Shown: positions 27,115 through 39,545, counted from the stretch's first letter. The stretch is 64,000 nucleotides of DNA from Ustulina deusta (GCA_023159155.1 JAJNNX010000004.1:1426001-1490000); one strand, 5' to 3'. The notes: generated from the sequence alone by a model not told the origin. A program made the numbers and translations.

Positions 27115-28690
27115 ATTGTTGGCCCAAACTATTACTAAAACCAATTCCCGAATCACTCTTGTTACTGCTACTGAACTGCTCTATAACCTATTATCTAGAA
27201 CTAGCCCGTTTATAATTTCTACCCCTGCAACAATCTTGCCTAGGACAATACTAATACATTCAGTACAAAATAATATTATAGTTTTTTTTAGTTCTTTTAA
27301 GATGGGCATATAGTTAATCCTATTGCTTACGATCCTGGCTAGTTTGGAAGGGTTTAGTACAGTTTTTTTTAAGATAGGCATACTGCTAGTCCTGTTGCTT
27401 ACAATATTAACTAGTTTAGGGAGAAGCGCTTTAGTTCAGCAGGGCTGGCTTTTTTTTGCTGTAATAGTAATTATTCTTAGCTTGTTGTTTCTTTAGCTAG
27501 TGTTTCGCGTCTTAGGTAGAATTTTTTGCTTCTAGGTAGTCTTATATATTTTTAAGTAGTCTGTTGTATTTTTAGAATTCTAACTTGTTCTTTGTTTATA
27601 GGACTGCTACTTTTGTTTTATAACGTCTATAATAGTCTACAGCTACTGTAGGCATTGCTAGCGTTCTAAGATTAAATAAGACCTTGGGTACGTAACAATT
27701 TTGGCTATAAATTATCTATAATATAAGAGAGACAGGATTTCTATATAGATCCTCGGTAATCCTTTGAGGCATTCCTTTAATAGATCTCGTGACCTAATCT
27801 TCTATAGCGAGTTAATAGTTCAAACTTTTCCGTTCTTAAAGTTGGATAAGTAGCAGGACGTAAAGCGGTTGCGGGTATTGCAATTATTTCTAGCTCCCGT
27901 TTCTAGGGTTTTGGCCTTGACTTGCTTTGAAGCGGTTTTCTTTCCTAGCGCAGGTATGAAGATCGGGGGCGCATCCCTGCAAGATTCAAAAGGAAGGGCT
28001 GCTCGGTTGACTAGAGTGTGTAAATTGTCCTAGGAAGCTTTGGAAGAGCGAGTCTTCCAGGTTATAACTTGTATAGCTTACGTTCACGCCGCGTCCGGGA
28101 CCCTACCTTTACGTAGGGCAACAAAAGTATAGACAAAAATCATTTCTAATTGTTGTTTTTGAGTTAGGAAAGCAGTAATAAACTTTGCATATAGACAAGA
28201 CATGTTTATTTGACGCTTTTTAGCTTGCTATTACAAGTAGCGGGCAATTCGAACAATATCCTAAAAGCAGGTATTGAGTTCGGCCTAATTATTAATGCAG
28301 CGGTTAAAAATAGTAGTAGTATTAAAAGCAAGGCTATATGCCTTAAATGTAGCAGCGGGGCATTATAGTTCGCTAGCTGTATTGTTATTAAAAGCAATAG
28401 TTAATAATTCCTTAGTCTTATATCAAATAGAAAAGTAAGCACCTATTGCCTACAGTTAAGTAAGATAAAATAAAATGGCCTTACTAGCTCACAGCAAGCA
28501 CCATGACTTCCTAGACACGGTCGCTACTCCAGTTGCTAATCACCTCTAGGGGTCCCTCGACAACAAAAGCTAGATAGCAACTAGAGCATATAGCCCCGGG
28601 GAGGACCTCCTGACTCAACGATGCCATCTTAAGAAAGGATGTAGATCTGTCGTATGAGACAAGGTGATCTCAACAGTAGATGGTTGCGGG
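27115..28690. other. Moderate-GC DNA, no supportable gene
   Basis: Frames are short (65 codons or less) and without motifs. 27180-27420 contains an internal near-duplication: AAGATGGGCATA / AAGATAGGCATA, each followed by a similar 40-base context (27299-27340 and 27370-27410). 27880-28060 has normal GC but stops in all frames. Confidence 0.5.
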
Positions 28691-28699
28691 CAGGCGGAT

Positions 28700-28792
28700 T
28701 GAGAGGTAGGAGGGAGGAGGGAGGAGGTAGGTGGAATGGGTGCTAGGAAGTACATAGGTAGGTAGGTAGGTTAGGTAGGTTGAGGGGCGCGG
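28700..28792. repeat. G-rich low-complexity and TAGG microsatellite tract
   Basis: Purine-rich GGAGGGA units around 28710-28730 are followed by GGTAGGTAGGTAGG and GTTAGGTAGGTT around 28750-28780. It is a compound microsatellite with G-runs on the plus strand, in otherwise single-copy DNA. Confidence 0.8.
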
Positions 28793-30190
28793 ACTTAAAG
28801 GTAGCGCAGCGCAGTGGGGCTTTTTAGTGGGAGAGAACTGAAATGAGCTTCTGGCTTTGTTGCTAGTGTGGGCATTGCACCTATTGCCTGACGGGGAACA
28901 CTGATATGCTACCCCTTAAGCGTTACCCTGCTGTTAGTTCGACAGGGATTCGTAGCATCCTGGCTACTTGTGATGTCTGAGATAACCGCGATTCCTCGCT
29001 CGTGTCACATTCGGGATCAAGAGCTCAAGAGCCCAAGAGCCCAAGAACAACAGCGCTTAGATTGGACAAGTCTTATTTGTTTGGGTTGCTAAGAGACCAT
29101 GGCTCCGAGGTGCGTTTCCTATCGATTCCATGCTGTAACAGCCATGATAGTTAGTCTACAATCACCATAGTATCTGCCATACGACAAGTAGAATATGCAT
29201 GTCCATCTTCGGCATCTGTGTGAGATCTGTGTGAGGTCTCTGTCTCCCTTCCCCTTTGGCGCATCTCATCACCGAGCCTAGCCTACCATACCGACCTAGC
29301 AATTCAAACCTCTCCATCCTCCAGGTCGTATGGGTTGTGGGTGTACTGCTTGTTTCCGTCTTCAGTCTCCAGAGTCTTGGGTTTACTGTCGTACGGGCTC
29401 TGTCGCTTTCTAGGCGCACCGCCGCCGTGGCCGTGGTCGCAATTGAGAAGTGGCTCGTAGTGGGCTTTGGCCGTGGCACCGTCTTCGAAGCCGGCTCGGG
29501 CAGCAAGCTTGTTCCAATTGACCTAGAAATGCATTAGCTACGCCAACGGGGCTTGAAGAGGATGTGAGGAACACACAATTGGCTTCGTCTCAAAGCATCC
29601 CTAGACTTTGGCGACAGCCATCATATCGCTTGCGGTGATCTAGTTGGAAATCGCGTAATCGGATGACATTTTGTTCTACCGTAAGGATTACTACGTTCGT
29701 ATGCTATCGAAAGGGCGCGGGCTTTGGACAGTACACTAGCCTGCCCCGCGCGTTCAGTTCTATACAACCATGCTAGCGTTACGTAGAGCCACGCGCGGGG
29801 TAGAACGCAACACGATCGGAACTAATCTATACCCAGTACACTCGCGACTAGTTGCAGTTAAGCTACTATAAAGCATTTTTAGTTAAAAATCCAGGATAAA
29901 TATTACTGAGACTCGAAGGTATTAATTGCAGAAGGAACCAGTAGTTTGTACAGAATTAACTAGTTGGCAACAAATGGCGTTTAACATTACATCCCAACTA
30001 CTTGCTCATGATAGCACGACTATAGAAATCAAAGGCCAAGATTTTCTAGTCGGTGTCCCTAGGCTCCCCTTGGCTACTTGGCACAGTTCTTGCATAGCGC
30101 ACTACTTATGGGATGGGCACAGCTATTAGTACGCCAGTTCGCGATAAAAGGCACTAGAAAATCAGTAACCATAGCCTTCTAAGCCGCCTT
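28793..30190. other. Normal-GC DNA with overlapping short frames, no assignable product
   Basis: Frames of 93 codons (plus, 29256-29537) and 114 codons (minus, 29162-29506) overlap each other. The plus frame has a hydrophobic segment (VVWVVGVLLVSVFSL) that could be membrane-spanning, but no domain is recognisable. 29850-30190 may be the tail of the minus-strand relic to the right. Confidence 0.4.
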
Positions 30191-30194
30191 CGGC

Positions 30195-31080
30195 TCTGTA
30201 TTATTGTTAACATAATTATTGTTGGGCGTCCTGATCCACTAATGCATACAACCTAGACTTCCGAAACCGACGCGGATCCTAGTGTTCCAACCTTTTTCTT
30301 CTGCACTAGTCTTTTAATACTGTGGCTATACAACATTTAAGGCTTTCTATTGAGCTTTAGCGGCTAGGAGTGCTTGGCTAAGACATGCTGGGTTGGAGTC
30401 TGGGACCACAGTGTTGGTAACGCGCTAAAGCTGGAGAAAGGTTTTTTTCGCTAATAATTTGGAGTCTTTATGGCCTTGCAATGCAGCAGTAATAGTACCG
30501 TCCGGATTATACCACTTTTTAATATGTTCTAACGTAATCGGACCTTGTCCCTAGCCAAATGTTTCTATAGCGTTCGAGATATATACTAGCTGTTCGCGGC
30601 GCAACATGACGAAGGCATCGTGGACGTATTAATGTTCAACCCTGAAGTAGATAAATAGTTAGTGTATGACCTGAAAAGCCTCAGTCTAACATACTAGGTA
30701 GCTTTGTTAAGGATGCTTGCCTAAAGCTTCCCTAGAGCAGGGCAGCAAACCCAGACACCGGCGTTTCTGCCATCGGGCATATGCTCCTCGCCATAGCGTG
30801 CGCATGTAGCGACAATGCAGACCCTGGCAGCAGCGGGCTGCCAGTACGAGATATTGGCGATGGCGGTATTCATGATGTTATCGCGAGTTGTATCGAAGGC
30901 GCTAGGAAGAGGGTACTATACTTGAACGGTAGATAGCTGCAGACGGATAGAGCCACTAGCCTGGAAGAAAAAGGGACTATAAAACACGCGGTGATCTAGA
31001 AAATGTTGTAGCTTCAAGGCAAAGAAGATTTAGGAAGGTGCATATGCAGCCAATGTACCAAGATAGTTCTTGCATACCTA
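30195..31080 (-). pseudogene. Decayed protein-coding gene, family unknown
   Basis: On the minus strand one frame reads almost unbroken through VCKNYLGTLAAYAPS, an ALKLQHFLDHRVFYSPFFF segment, TRDNIMNTAIANISYW and a Cys/Trp-rich segment (GVWVCCPALG), reaching TAG at 30721-30723. Another frame continues through HDAFVMLRREQLVYISNA and GPITLEHIKKWYNPDGTI to about 30200. Interruptions are TAG/TAA codons of the CAG/CAA-to-stop kind plus one frame change near 30660, which could be an intron. It lies 70 bp from the Gypsy insertion at 31152. I do not recognise the family. Confidence 0.5.
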
Positions 31081-31151
31081 TCCAGCCCCACGAATACTTT
31101 TCTGTCTAATACACCCCACTTAGATAGCACTGCCACCCCTTGGATTCCAGG

Positions 31152-31280
31152 TGCCAAGGGCCTCTATGCTATGTATAAAACCAATAATATATATTCTATC
31201 TCTCTCCTATGTGTTAGTGACACTGTAGGAACCTATAGGATACCTAGTGTAGGGTCTGGTAGATCCTTTCACATCTAACA
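31152..31280 (-). repeat. 3' LTR of third Gypsy element
   Basis: 129 bp, TGCCAAGG...CTAACA. It is preceded by the duplication CCAGG and pairs with 38031-38159. Confidence 0.95.
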
Positions 31281-31699
31281 ATCTGCTGCCCCAAAAAATG
31301 CTAATATTTTTATCAAAAGTTCTATTATATTCTAAAGTATATAATGCTTTATTTTTATTAATAAGCGTTAATTAGCTTTTAACCTTTATTTTTTAATTGT
31401 TTAGTACTTATTTATTCTTAAAACTCCGGTCTTAGTCCGTTATAGTCTACTAGCTAATTATTTTTAGTTTTAGTTTTTTTATAATATATAATTTTTTTTT
31501 TATAATTTTATATATAAACAGGTCCTATATATAGGAAGTATTTGTTAAATATGTTAAAAGCTATAAGTTTTAGGTAATTAATAGATATAACGTTATATAT
31601 TCTTTATGTTGGGAGAAACTCCAATCTGTATGCGGATCGACCGATTTGTTCTGTAATTCTGAATAGTCCGGCATATTATTATCTTAGTTTTTGTCCGAT

Positions 31700-34600
31700 A
31701 GTTGTAGCCTTAAAAATAATATATCTTTTATATAAACGTAATAATACTTGGTTACTTATATTAAAAAAATAAAGCAAGTGTTTTTAGTTAAATTAATCTT
31801 TTATGTTTATAGTAGCTATGCAAATAGTATTGTAAGCTTTGATTCTGGTTATTAAGAGGTTAATGTTTCGTAGGTTTTTTTTAGTAGCAAAAATATTTAA
31901 TATGTTATTAGATATAAATTTACAAACAATTTTATTAGAGGTCTGTTTAGTAATGGAGGATTAGCTATTATTAAATTTAAACTAGAGGCATAGGAAAATC
32001 TCTGGTTATTTTTCTAGGTTGTTTATAATATTTATATAATATTTTAAAGCAAACTTAATTATTTAGATGGTCCGCTTGCTCTAACTGTTTATTAATAGTT
32101 TATAGGCTATAGAGTATAAAAGTTTAATCCTAAGTTTAGTCCAAATTGCTTTTTATAGAGCAGCAAAAAACTTTGGGTTACGGTTAGATAGGATAATTTT
32201 TAAAATTCTCTAGTTATTAAAGAATAAACGGAATAAAAATGTTTTATTTTATTGGATAGCTATATATATGCCTTTTTTTAAGATAATATTAGTTTTTTTA
32301 GACATTTTGTATATATAGAACATTGCTATATTATATCTGTTGGTTAATAGTAGTAGTACTAATATAAAATCGATTGTAATAATGTGGTATAAGTATAGTA
32401 GTCCAATAATAGGCTAAAAATTTCCGTACTTCTTATAATGCCTAGTATAAAAAGTCTAGCATTTGGAGCATTTTTATAGATATTTTTTAAGCTTTTGTTA
32501 ACCCTATAAAATATAGTAATAGATAAGGTATAGGGTTAGCTTCTTATATCTAATATAGTTGCTTTTATAAAAAGTTTCGAAAATTTGGGAGAAATATAAT
32601 CGGGGGATGCACAAATACGCAGGGTTTTTTTTTATAATTTTCTATAAAACGCTGTTATATAATTAGAACAATAGAATTGCTTGGTTGTTTTTTATAAAAA
32701 ATATGTTATGCTTAATAGTATTAAAGATTTTTTGCTATTGTAAATGCTTAAAATATTTTTTTTAAAGTTGTTTTTGGAAATCTAGGAATATTTTAATTAA
32801 TATAAAATTATTCTAGCCGGGTCCTATATTTAGCAGTACTTCCGGCGGCAATATTAGATTATCCAATATTTAGATAAAAGGTAGTATTATCCCTTGGACC
32901 GGTTCTATTATTATGGCTACCCCCCAATCCATTTTAAACAATATCTAATTAGCAACTTTTTTCTATTGGTTTTCTAAATTTATAAATAGGATATCTAATT
33001 CTTTAGGAGTATTTACTAGGGTTATAGAAATAATCTTTTTAAGCTTAGATAATATGTTAGGGATAATATATTAATTTCTTAGTTTATAAATAATTATAAA
33101 TTTGAACTAGCTAATATATTTTATTGCTTAGATTAATTGTTTATTTTTAATAAATATGGCTATCAAATTAATTATATCTGTTAATTACTAATATATTTTA
33201 ATTATTGTTTAGTAATTAATAAAAATATATACTCCAACTATATATATATCTATTTAGTGTTTAGTTTTTTGTAAGCACTAGACAAATCTTATAATTTTTA
33301 TCTTGGTAAACTAGTAGTTTTTCTCTGCGTTGCTCAAGGTACAAAAAAAAAATGCGATTAGATATATTGCAGTCTTCGGAGCAAAAGTAGTTAATTTGTT
33401 TTTGTTATTTATTAAATAGAGGATTGTTTTATTATTAATATAATAAATAAAAACTCTAATTTTATATGTAAAAATATTTATATTTATATAAAAAAACTTT
33501 GTTAGAATAAAAAATGTCAAAATTATATGTTTGGTTAAAGCTGCTTTAATAGATTTAAAAAATATTATTTTTTTAATTATTAGTTAGAATAAAAAGATCT
33601 TTTATATTGCTTATTAAGAGCTTTGTTTAAATTGTTTTTTAGAGGTACTATTAGTTTTAAGTATATTTTTTGTTTTAAATATTGCAATAAGGGCTATTTT
33701 GTGTTTTTTTAGCAGCTAAGCAAGAATTGCATATATTAGAACATTATAATATATATATTTTGCTAATTTAATAAAGATTTTTAAGTTTTTTAAGTTTTAG
33801 GGAAATTCTAGTTCTTTAATAGTTTTAAGTTTTTTTTTAGTAGTAGATATGCCAAATCTATTAACCAATTTTCTAAGGATAATAGTGTTAAAAAAACTAG
33901 CAAATATTTTATAAGGTCCAATACTAATATTAATTAATCAGAATTTTTTTAGTACTGCTTTAAAATCTTTTAAATATTCTTTTAGGGTTATAAATGCTAT
34001 AATAATATTGTTATAATAACTATTAGCTAAATTAATATTCTGGAGCAGCCTATCTATTTATTATTAAACATACGTGTTTAATCTTTTATAGCCTATTATA
34101 AAACAAATAAAGATATATTGGCCTTCGGAAGCAGTAATTATAAATACCTACTATAAATTGGAATAAATTTGCTACTAGTAATAAAAAGATATAGCGTCTA
34201 TTAATATAACAAATGCTTTACTAGCTATTTTTGCTAATATTTCTTTTTAGGATTTTATAGAATAGGCGTTTTTTATATATATTTTATTACTAATATAAAT
34301 ATTAATAACTATTCGGCTTTTAGGAAGTTTTTCTTTTTATATAACAAATATAAAAAAGAAAAAAAGGACTAGTATCTATATTTAGAATACGCAGCCTTTG
34401 TTTTAAAGATCTGCTATAATATTATAAATGATCTTTTTTTTTTTTTTGTTTTATAAATATACTTTATATTTTTTTGGGATATCTTTTTCCTAGCCTAGCT
34501 TTATCTAGACTTATAACTATTCGTTCTCGGAGATATTAATAAATTTTTTGTTCTAGAAAACGGCTTTATATTTGGTTAAAAGCGTACTAATAAAACGGGC

Positions 34601-35200
34601 AGTTTTAGGCTAATTTTTGCGGTTATATATATATATGCTAGTAGAATAGAGTATTTTTTCTAATTCTAGTGTTAGATAAAGGATTATTATTGTGCCCTTT
34701 AGTATAATTTTTTGATTTGGTTGTTCCGGTTTGCTATCTTAATAAGGTTTGCGAATTATAAAGTCTTCCGCGTATAGTTCGGCTACCTAGTAAGCATTGC
34801 ATTTTTGGTTAATAAATAATAATAATCTAATAGTTATATTAGCAAAGATTTAGATTGTTTGATCTGTTTTGTTCTGAACTAAAATAAAGTTTGTATGTAT
34901 ATCTGCTAAAGCAATAAAACAGTTAAATCTATTATATAAAGCTAGTTTAAATAAAAGGTCCTGTCTGTTCTTTAGTATTTTATAGATAATTAGAATTATA
35001 GTTATATAATTAAATAAAAAAAATATATGTTATATGGCCTATATTTAGATGTTTTTATATTGTTTGCTTTAGATTTTAGATTCTATAAGAATTTGGATAT
35101 TTTTATATAATTTAATTAGTGCGTGTTTTTTAAATAAAAAAATATTGATTTTCTTTAGTCCTAGAATATCTATACTAATAAGCATATTTGCTTATAGGTC
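31700..35200 (-). pseudogene. pol relic (RT, RNase H, integrase) of third Gypsy element
   Basis: Minus strand, in order: the RT active site NSYYNNIIIAF, with Y-Y-D-D changed to YYNN at 34007-34018, followed by KEYLKDF as in EEHLKDL of Gypsy RT; then the RT-RNase H connection around 33780-33950; then RNase H with FFCTLSNAEKNY (former S-R-x-L-S-x-A-E-x-N-Y) at 33311-33350, where a 69-codon frame survives by chance; then integrase with HIITIDFILVLP near 32350-32395. All catalytic acidic residues seen are changed to Asn. Limits are approximate. Confidence 0.88.
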
Positions 35201-38030
35201 TTTAACTAAAATGATTTTATATTTTTATGCTGCTACAGTAAGCTAACTGTTTTTATCCTATCTTTTAAAATATATCTATAGGATAACATATTTATAGGAT
35301 ATATATATTATATTTCCGATTTTTTTTATAACTATAAAAGTTGTTTGTCTATAGATTTTAATATTTAGGAAGTATTAAAGTACCTATGTACTATCTCCTA
35401 ATATTCTAAAACATCCCATATTTGTATAAACTAGCTTCTTTTTTATAAAGCTTGGGTTTAGGGTTATAAAAAACTTTAGATAGAACTAGGATTTTAGGCC
35501 GTATTTAGTACCAATATCTAGTCATAAATCTATTAATAACTTAATAATTCGTAGCTAATATAGCTTAGATTATTAGATTGGTTTATCTAGTTTTTTTAAT
35601 GCTATAGCATAGGATTTGCTATAGCTAGTAAGCTTTAGTATAAAAGCTATAAACGCTATATCTATACTTGTTATTTCTATAGGGGACTTTAAAATATCCG
35701 GCTAATAGTTTTGTTTAGTTTTAGGATATATATTGCATATAAATTATATATAGTTTATTATTGCTAGGAAAAAATTCTCTGCAGTAATAATAATTATATT
35801 AATTAGAAAATTTAACTATTATTCTAAATTATATAACTTTTTCCTCTAATTTTTTAAAAAGTTCTAAAACTTTATATTCTTTGTTTAATCCTAAACTATA
35901 TAAATCTATTAAAAAATCTTTTTTTTTAAAGTTGTTCTAAATAAATCCTTAATCATTTTTGTCATTTTTTACAAAAAAACCTTATTATTATAGGTAATAA
36001 TAGTTATTATTCTAATATACTTAATAATTTAGATTCTATAAAAAATAATTATATAAAAAAAAGTCTTATCTTTAGTTTAGCAGAAGCGGAAATTTTAAAT
36101 ACTTAGATCAGTTGTCCCGATTTTTTCTTATGTTTAAGTATTCCTTTGGTTTATTTAAAAAGTATCTTTTATAAAGTAGCTCTTATTCTTATAAATTAAA
36201 CTATATGCCTTAGAAAAATTATACCTTTTAATCTTAATACTATAAGTTTAAGTTTTGCTAGTTTTTATATAACTATTATTAGTTAAATTGGTTAACAAAT
36301 AAATAACTAGGTCTGCTACAAAATTAATTCTATAGTTAAAGCAATAGGGTGTTATAAAACTTGCTATAATAAGCAGTAATAAAAGGTATTTATAAAAAAA
36401 ACCCCTATTGTTTGCAGTATTTTTTGTTTGCTTGATTAACAAGTATGCTTTTTTATTTATCCAATTTAAAAAAAAATATTAATATAGTTGTTTAATTAAT
36501 AAGTTTAACTAATTATTTCTAGATTTTACTATTAAACAATTCGAATGCCTATAGCAATTAAGCTAATAAAAAAAAGTCACATACTTTAGCGTCTGCTATA
36601 ACTTATTAAACAAAAGCTCTTATAGATTTTCTACTAAATAAATTATAAAAAATAAATTAATAAAAACTTAAAAATTTTAAAACATCAGATTTAGTCTTTT
36701 TAAATCTGTTCTCTAAGTAAGTATATATATAGTTGAAAAATCCTTTAAATAAAGCTATTTTTTCTAAGTCTAATAGTTCGATTGTATGCTAATAAAAAGC
36801 TATCTTTTAAAAACATAAGCTTTAAGCTTTTTTAACTATCTATTCTCTTTAAGTAAAAGCTAGGTATTTAAGCTTATATATAAATATATAAACATCTATA
36901 TAAATTATAACTTATTTACTAGTAATAATGCCATATTTTTCCAGGTCTTTAGTACTAAAGTTAAAATATCTAATATTATCTAGTTTAAAAAAACCAAATC
37001 TTAGATTTTCTTTAGGTATTTCCAGGTTCTATTTATTAAACAAAATTATTATAGTTATTACAGATCTAGCCACAATTTTAGCTATTTGATCCAGGCTTAT
37101 AAAGCCTAGTTAAAATACTATTTTTAAATTTGGATTATTTTAAGTTACTAACTTATAAAACTAAAAAAAAAATCTATTATTTAATAGGTAGCCTAAAAGG
37201 TAAAAAGTATCCAATAAACTAGTAAAATCTATAAAAAAAGTTAAAATTTTTAAAAAACTTAGATTAAAGCTACTTAATAAATTTATATTTTTTGCTAGGT
37301 CTAAGCCTAAATTTTCGTTATTTAACAACAATAAACTTAAAAATTTATTTAGTTCTTATAAGTTATCCAACAAAATAAAAAAAATTAAAGCAAAAATTCT
37401 AAAATTACTACTATAATAAATAAATTATAAAAAACCAATATAAAACTTCCTAAATAATATTAAAAAGAAATATTCACTTTTTTTTGCTTAGTTTATAGTT
37501 TTTTTATTTCTAAAATCTATAACATTAATAATAACGTTAGCAGCTTGTTCTAATAAAAATTGCTATATTTTTAGCAATAAATTAAAAAGCTCTAGCAGTA
37601 AATTAAAAAAAACTTTATATTTTAAACACTAGTAACAAAAAAACATTTAAAAAGACCTACCGGATTCCAGCCAATCAAAAAAATAAAAAATTAAATCTTT
37701 GGAAATTTTACCTAAAATAATAAAACAAACAAAACAATTATCTTTATTGATTATATATTTTATATATAAATAATTTATAAATCCAAAACGTAATAATTAT
37801 CTAGCTAATAGTTCTATATTAGTTATTAAAATAAAATTAATCCAATTATATAGGTTAAAAAAAAAATTGTCTAACAAAGGTTAGAATAGTCTAACAATAA
37901 AAAAGATAGTCTAACATACAGATATATTGTCCTTTCGATAGATTAAGCATATATTAGTGCTGTCCGCTTAATAAGGCGAGAAATTAAGGTTAAAAAAACA
38001 ATTAATTGCAATAATCGCTAGCTACCAAGC

Positions 38031-38159
38031 TGCCAAGGGCCTCTATGCTATGTGTAAAACCAATAATATATATTCTATCTCTCTCCTATATATTAGTAAC
38101 ACTGTGGGAACCTATGGGATACCTAGTGTGGGGTCTGGTGGATCCCCTCGCACCTGACA
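38031..38159 (-). repeat. 5' LTR of third Gypsy element
   Basis: 129 bp ending CACCTGACA, followed by the duplication CCAGG at 38160-38164. It ends 190 bp before the start codon of the intact kinase-like gene. Confidence 0.95.
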
Positions 38160-38348
38160 CCAGGCCTATCGCTAGTCCCGCCTACCTATACCAAACTTGA
38201 CTCAAGCTACTCACTTTCCCGCCAAGTATGATAATTCCTTACCACTTTACAATTATCTTATCTTGAACCGTACATTTGTCAGTCTTAATACGCGATCACG
38301 AAAACCTCCAAGATTGCTATTGATACAAAAACTAGTACCTTCACAAAG

Positions 38349-39539
38349 ATGGCATCCCGTCTCATGACATGCGAGTCGACAGACTCCTGGTCTGTTGAGC
38401 TTATGTGCAAGAGTTATGACGAGAGAGGCATCAAAGGAGCCGAACCCACAAAACGCTGGTTAAGTCTTATTGTACGTTTCTCTCGTTCGAAGTGGCACAT
38501 CCGGATTGCTTTTCACGGCACGCTCCAATCGAGCGCTAGAGTCTTCCCCAAAAGGACAAAGCGTCGAAACGATCTGCAAAACCTCTGTCTCTGCATCGAC
38601 TTCAAGCAACTCCGGCTCTTCGATAACACGGTCACAGAGCTTCTCATCACACATAGCTCCAATACAAACAGCTACAAACTCCCGTTGCTTAGGTTTCCCG
38701 ATGCAGACAACGGATACGCTACCAGTGCCAACTTCCTCTGTGCCAGCATGCAAGAAGATCCATTACGAGTACGGTTTCCTCCCTACTGTCCTAGGGGTAG
38801 CGCCCCGGCTAAAGAGTTGTCGGACATCATGAAAATGCAAGAACTCGAAACAGGTGTCTATGAGGCACGGGTTGATGGCGACCAAGCACTGTACATCTAT
38901 AAGGAAATAGAGCGACCCCTTTACGTCCCCAGGGATAGTGAAGTCCTAGAACAAGAGCTGCGAAACCTGGAACTGCTTCGCGGCACAGAAGGTATAGCAT
39001 GGCTAGTCGCCGCAGTTGTTTCTAACAATCCATACCAGACCACAGACGAAGAGAACAGTACGACAGTGCTACGAGGAATCCTTCTGGAGCATTATCCAAA
39101 TGGCACATTAAAATCTGCGTTACAATCGCCAAAGCCCCAAATGGATGGACGATGGCTGGTATGGGGCCTACAGATTGCCGAAGCACTCGCTTGCCTTCAT
39201 AAAAATGGCCTCACGCATATGGATTTGAAGCCATCGAATGTCGTGATTAACGCAGAATGGAGCGCTGTGGTGATTGATATTAGTGGGATTGGCGGTGTGA
39301 CTTCTGAGTGGCTATCACCAAAGCTGCGCAAAGAAGCTGACCCACTGTCACAGAGCCTTGAAGTACGAGAGCAAAATGATATATGGGCGCTAGGGAGGAT
39401 CCTATCTGCGATAGCTGAAGTCTCAACGAGTGTGGATAAGCAGCTGTTAGAGAGTGTTGCATGGGCTGCAATACAAGTCCCTGCATGTATTTCCCTTAGA
39501 GACGTGATATTCAGGCTTTCACGCGAGGTCTCTGAATAA
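38349..39539 (+). CDS. Protein kinase-like protein, intact, single exon
   Basis: 396 codons with no RIP damage. The start ATG 38349 sits in a good fungal context (CACAAAGATGG). Residues 1-165 match no domain I know. The kinase-like fold covers about 166-395: YIYKEIERPLY supplies the ATP-site Lys (K185); EQELRNLELL (201-210) fits helix C; LLEHYPNGTL (246-254) is the hinge; HMDLKPSNVVI (290-300) is the catalytic loop with D292, K294 and N297; VVIDISG (307-313) replaces DFG by DIS but keeps D310; NDIWALGRIL (343-352) is the conserved D-x-W-x-x-G segment. Core catalytic residues are present, so it may be active, but no typical Gly-rich loop is clear. Substrate is unknown. Its stop lies 6 bases from the 3' end of the convergent Cys-rich gene. 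Confidence 0.88.
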   Translation: MASRLMTCESTDSWSVELMCKSYDERGIKGAEPTKRWLSLIVRFSRSKWHIRIAFHGTLQSSARVFPKRTKRRNDLQNLCLCIDFKQLRLFDNTVTELLITHSSNTNSYKLPLLRFPDADNGYATSANFLCASMQEDPLRVRFPPYCPRGSAPAKELSDIMKMQELETGVYEARVDGDQALYIYKEIERPLYVPRDSEVLEQELRNLELLRGTEGIAWLVAAVVSNNPYQTTDEENSTTVLRGILLEHYPNGTLKSALQSPKPQMDGRWLVWGLQIAEALACLHKNGLTHMDLKPSNVVINAEWSAVVIDISGIGGVTSEWLSPKLRKEADPLSQSLEVREQNDIWALGRILSAIAEVSTSVDKQLLESVAWAAIQVPACISLRDVIFRLSREVSE

Positions 39540-39545
39540 AGTCTC

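Larger units (their letters stand above)
31152..38159 (-). mobile_element. RIP-degraded Gypsy LTR retrotransposon with short LTRs (minus strand)
   Basis: LTRs of exactly 129 bp (31152-31280 and 38031-38159) and a perfect 5-bp duplication CCAGG (31147-31151 and 38160-38164) define a 7,008-bp element. The LTRs differ at about 13 sites, all transitions. Inside the right LTR the minus strand reads GCTTGGTAGCTAGCG, with a TGG as expected for a primer-binding site. Inside the left LTR the minus strand has a G-rich GGGGCAGCAG tract. The minus strand carries RT (34007-34018), RNase H (33311-33520) and integrase (about 32340-32400) in Gypsy order. Confidence 0.94.

Noticed and set aside
31281..31300. 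Copia assignment for the element at 31152-38159
   Set aside because: The short LTR suggested Copia, but the gene order on the minus strand is RT, RNase H, integrase, which is Gypsy.
33311..33520. 69-codon minus-strand frame as a separate gene
   Set aside because: It reads as the Gypsy RNase H domain of the third retrotransposon, so it is a fragment of that pol relic.
36248..36442. 64-codon minus-strand frame
   Set aside because: Inside the third Gypsy element in AT-rich DNA; no domain and no conserved neighbour.
38460..38832. Frames of 97 codons (minus) and 120 codons (plus) overlapping the kinase-like gene
   Set aside because: Shadows of the 396-codon kinase-like frame, which alone carries recognisable motifs.
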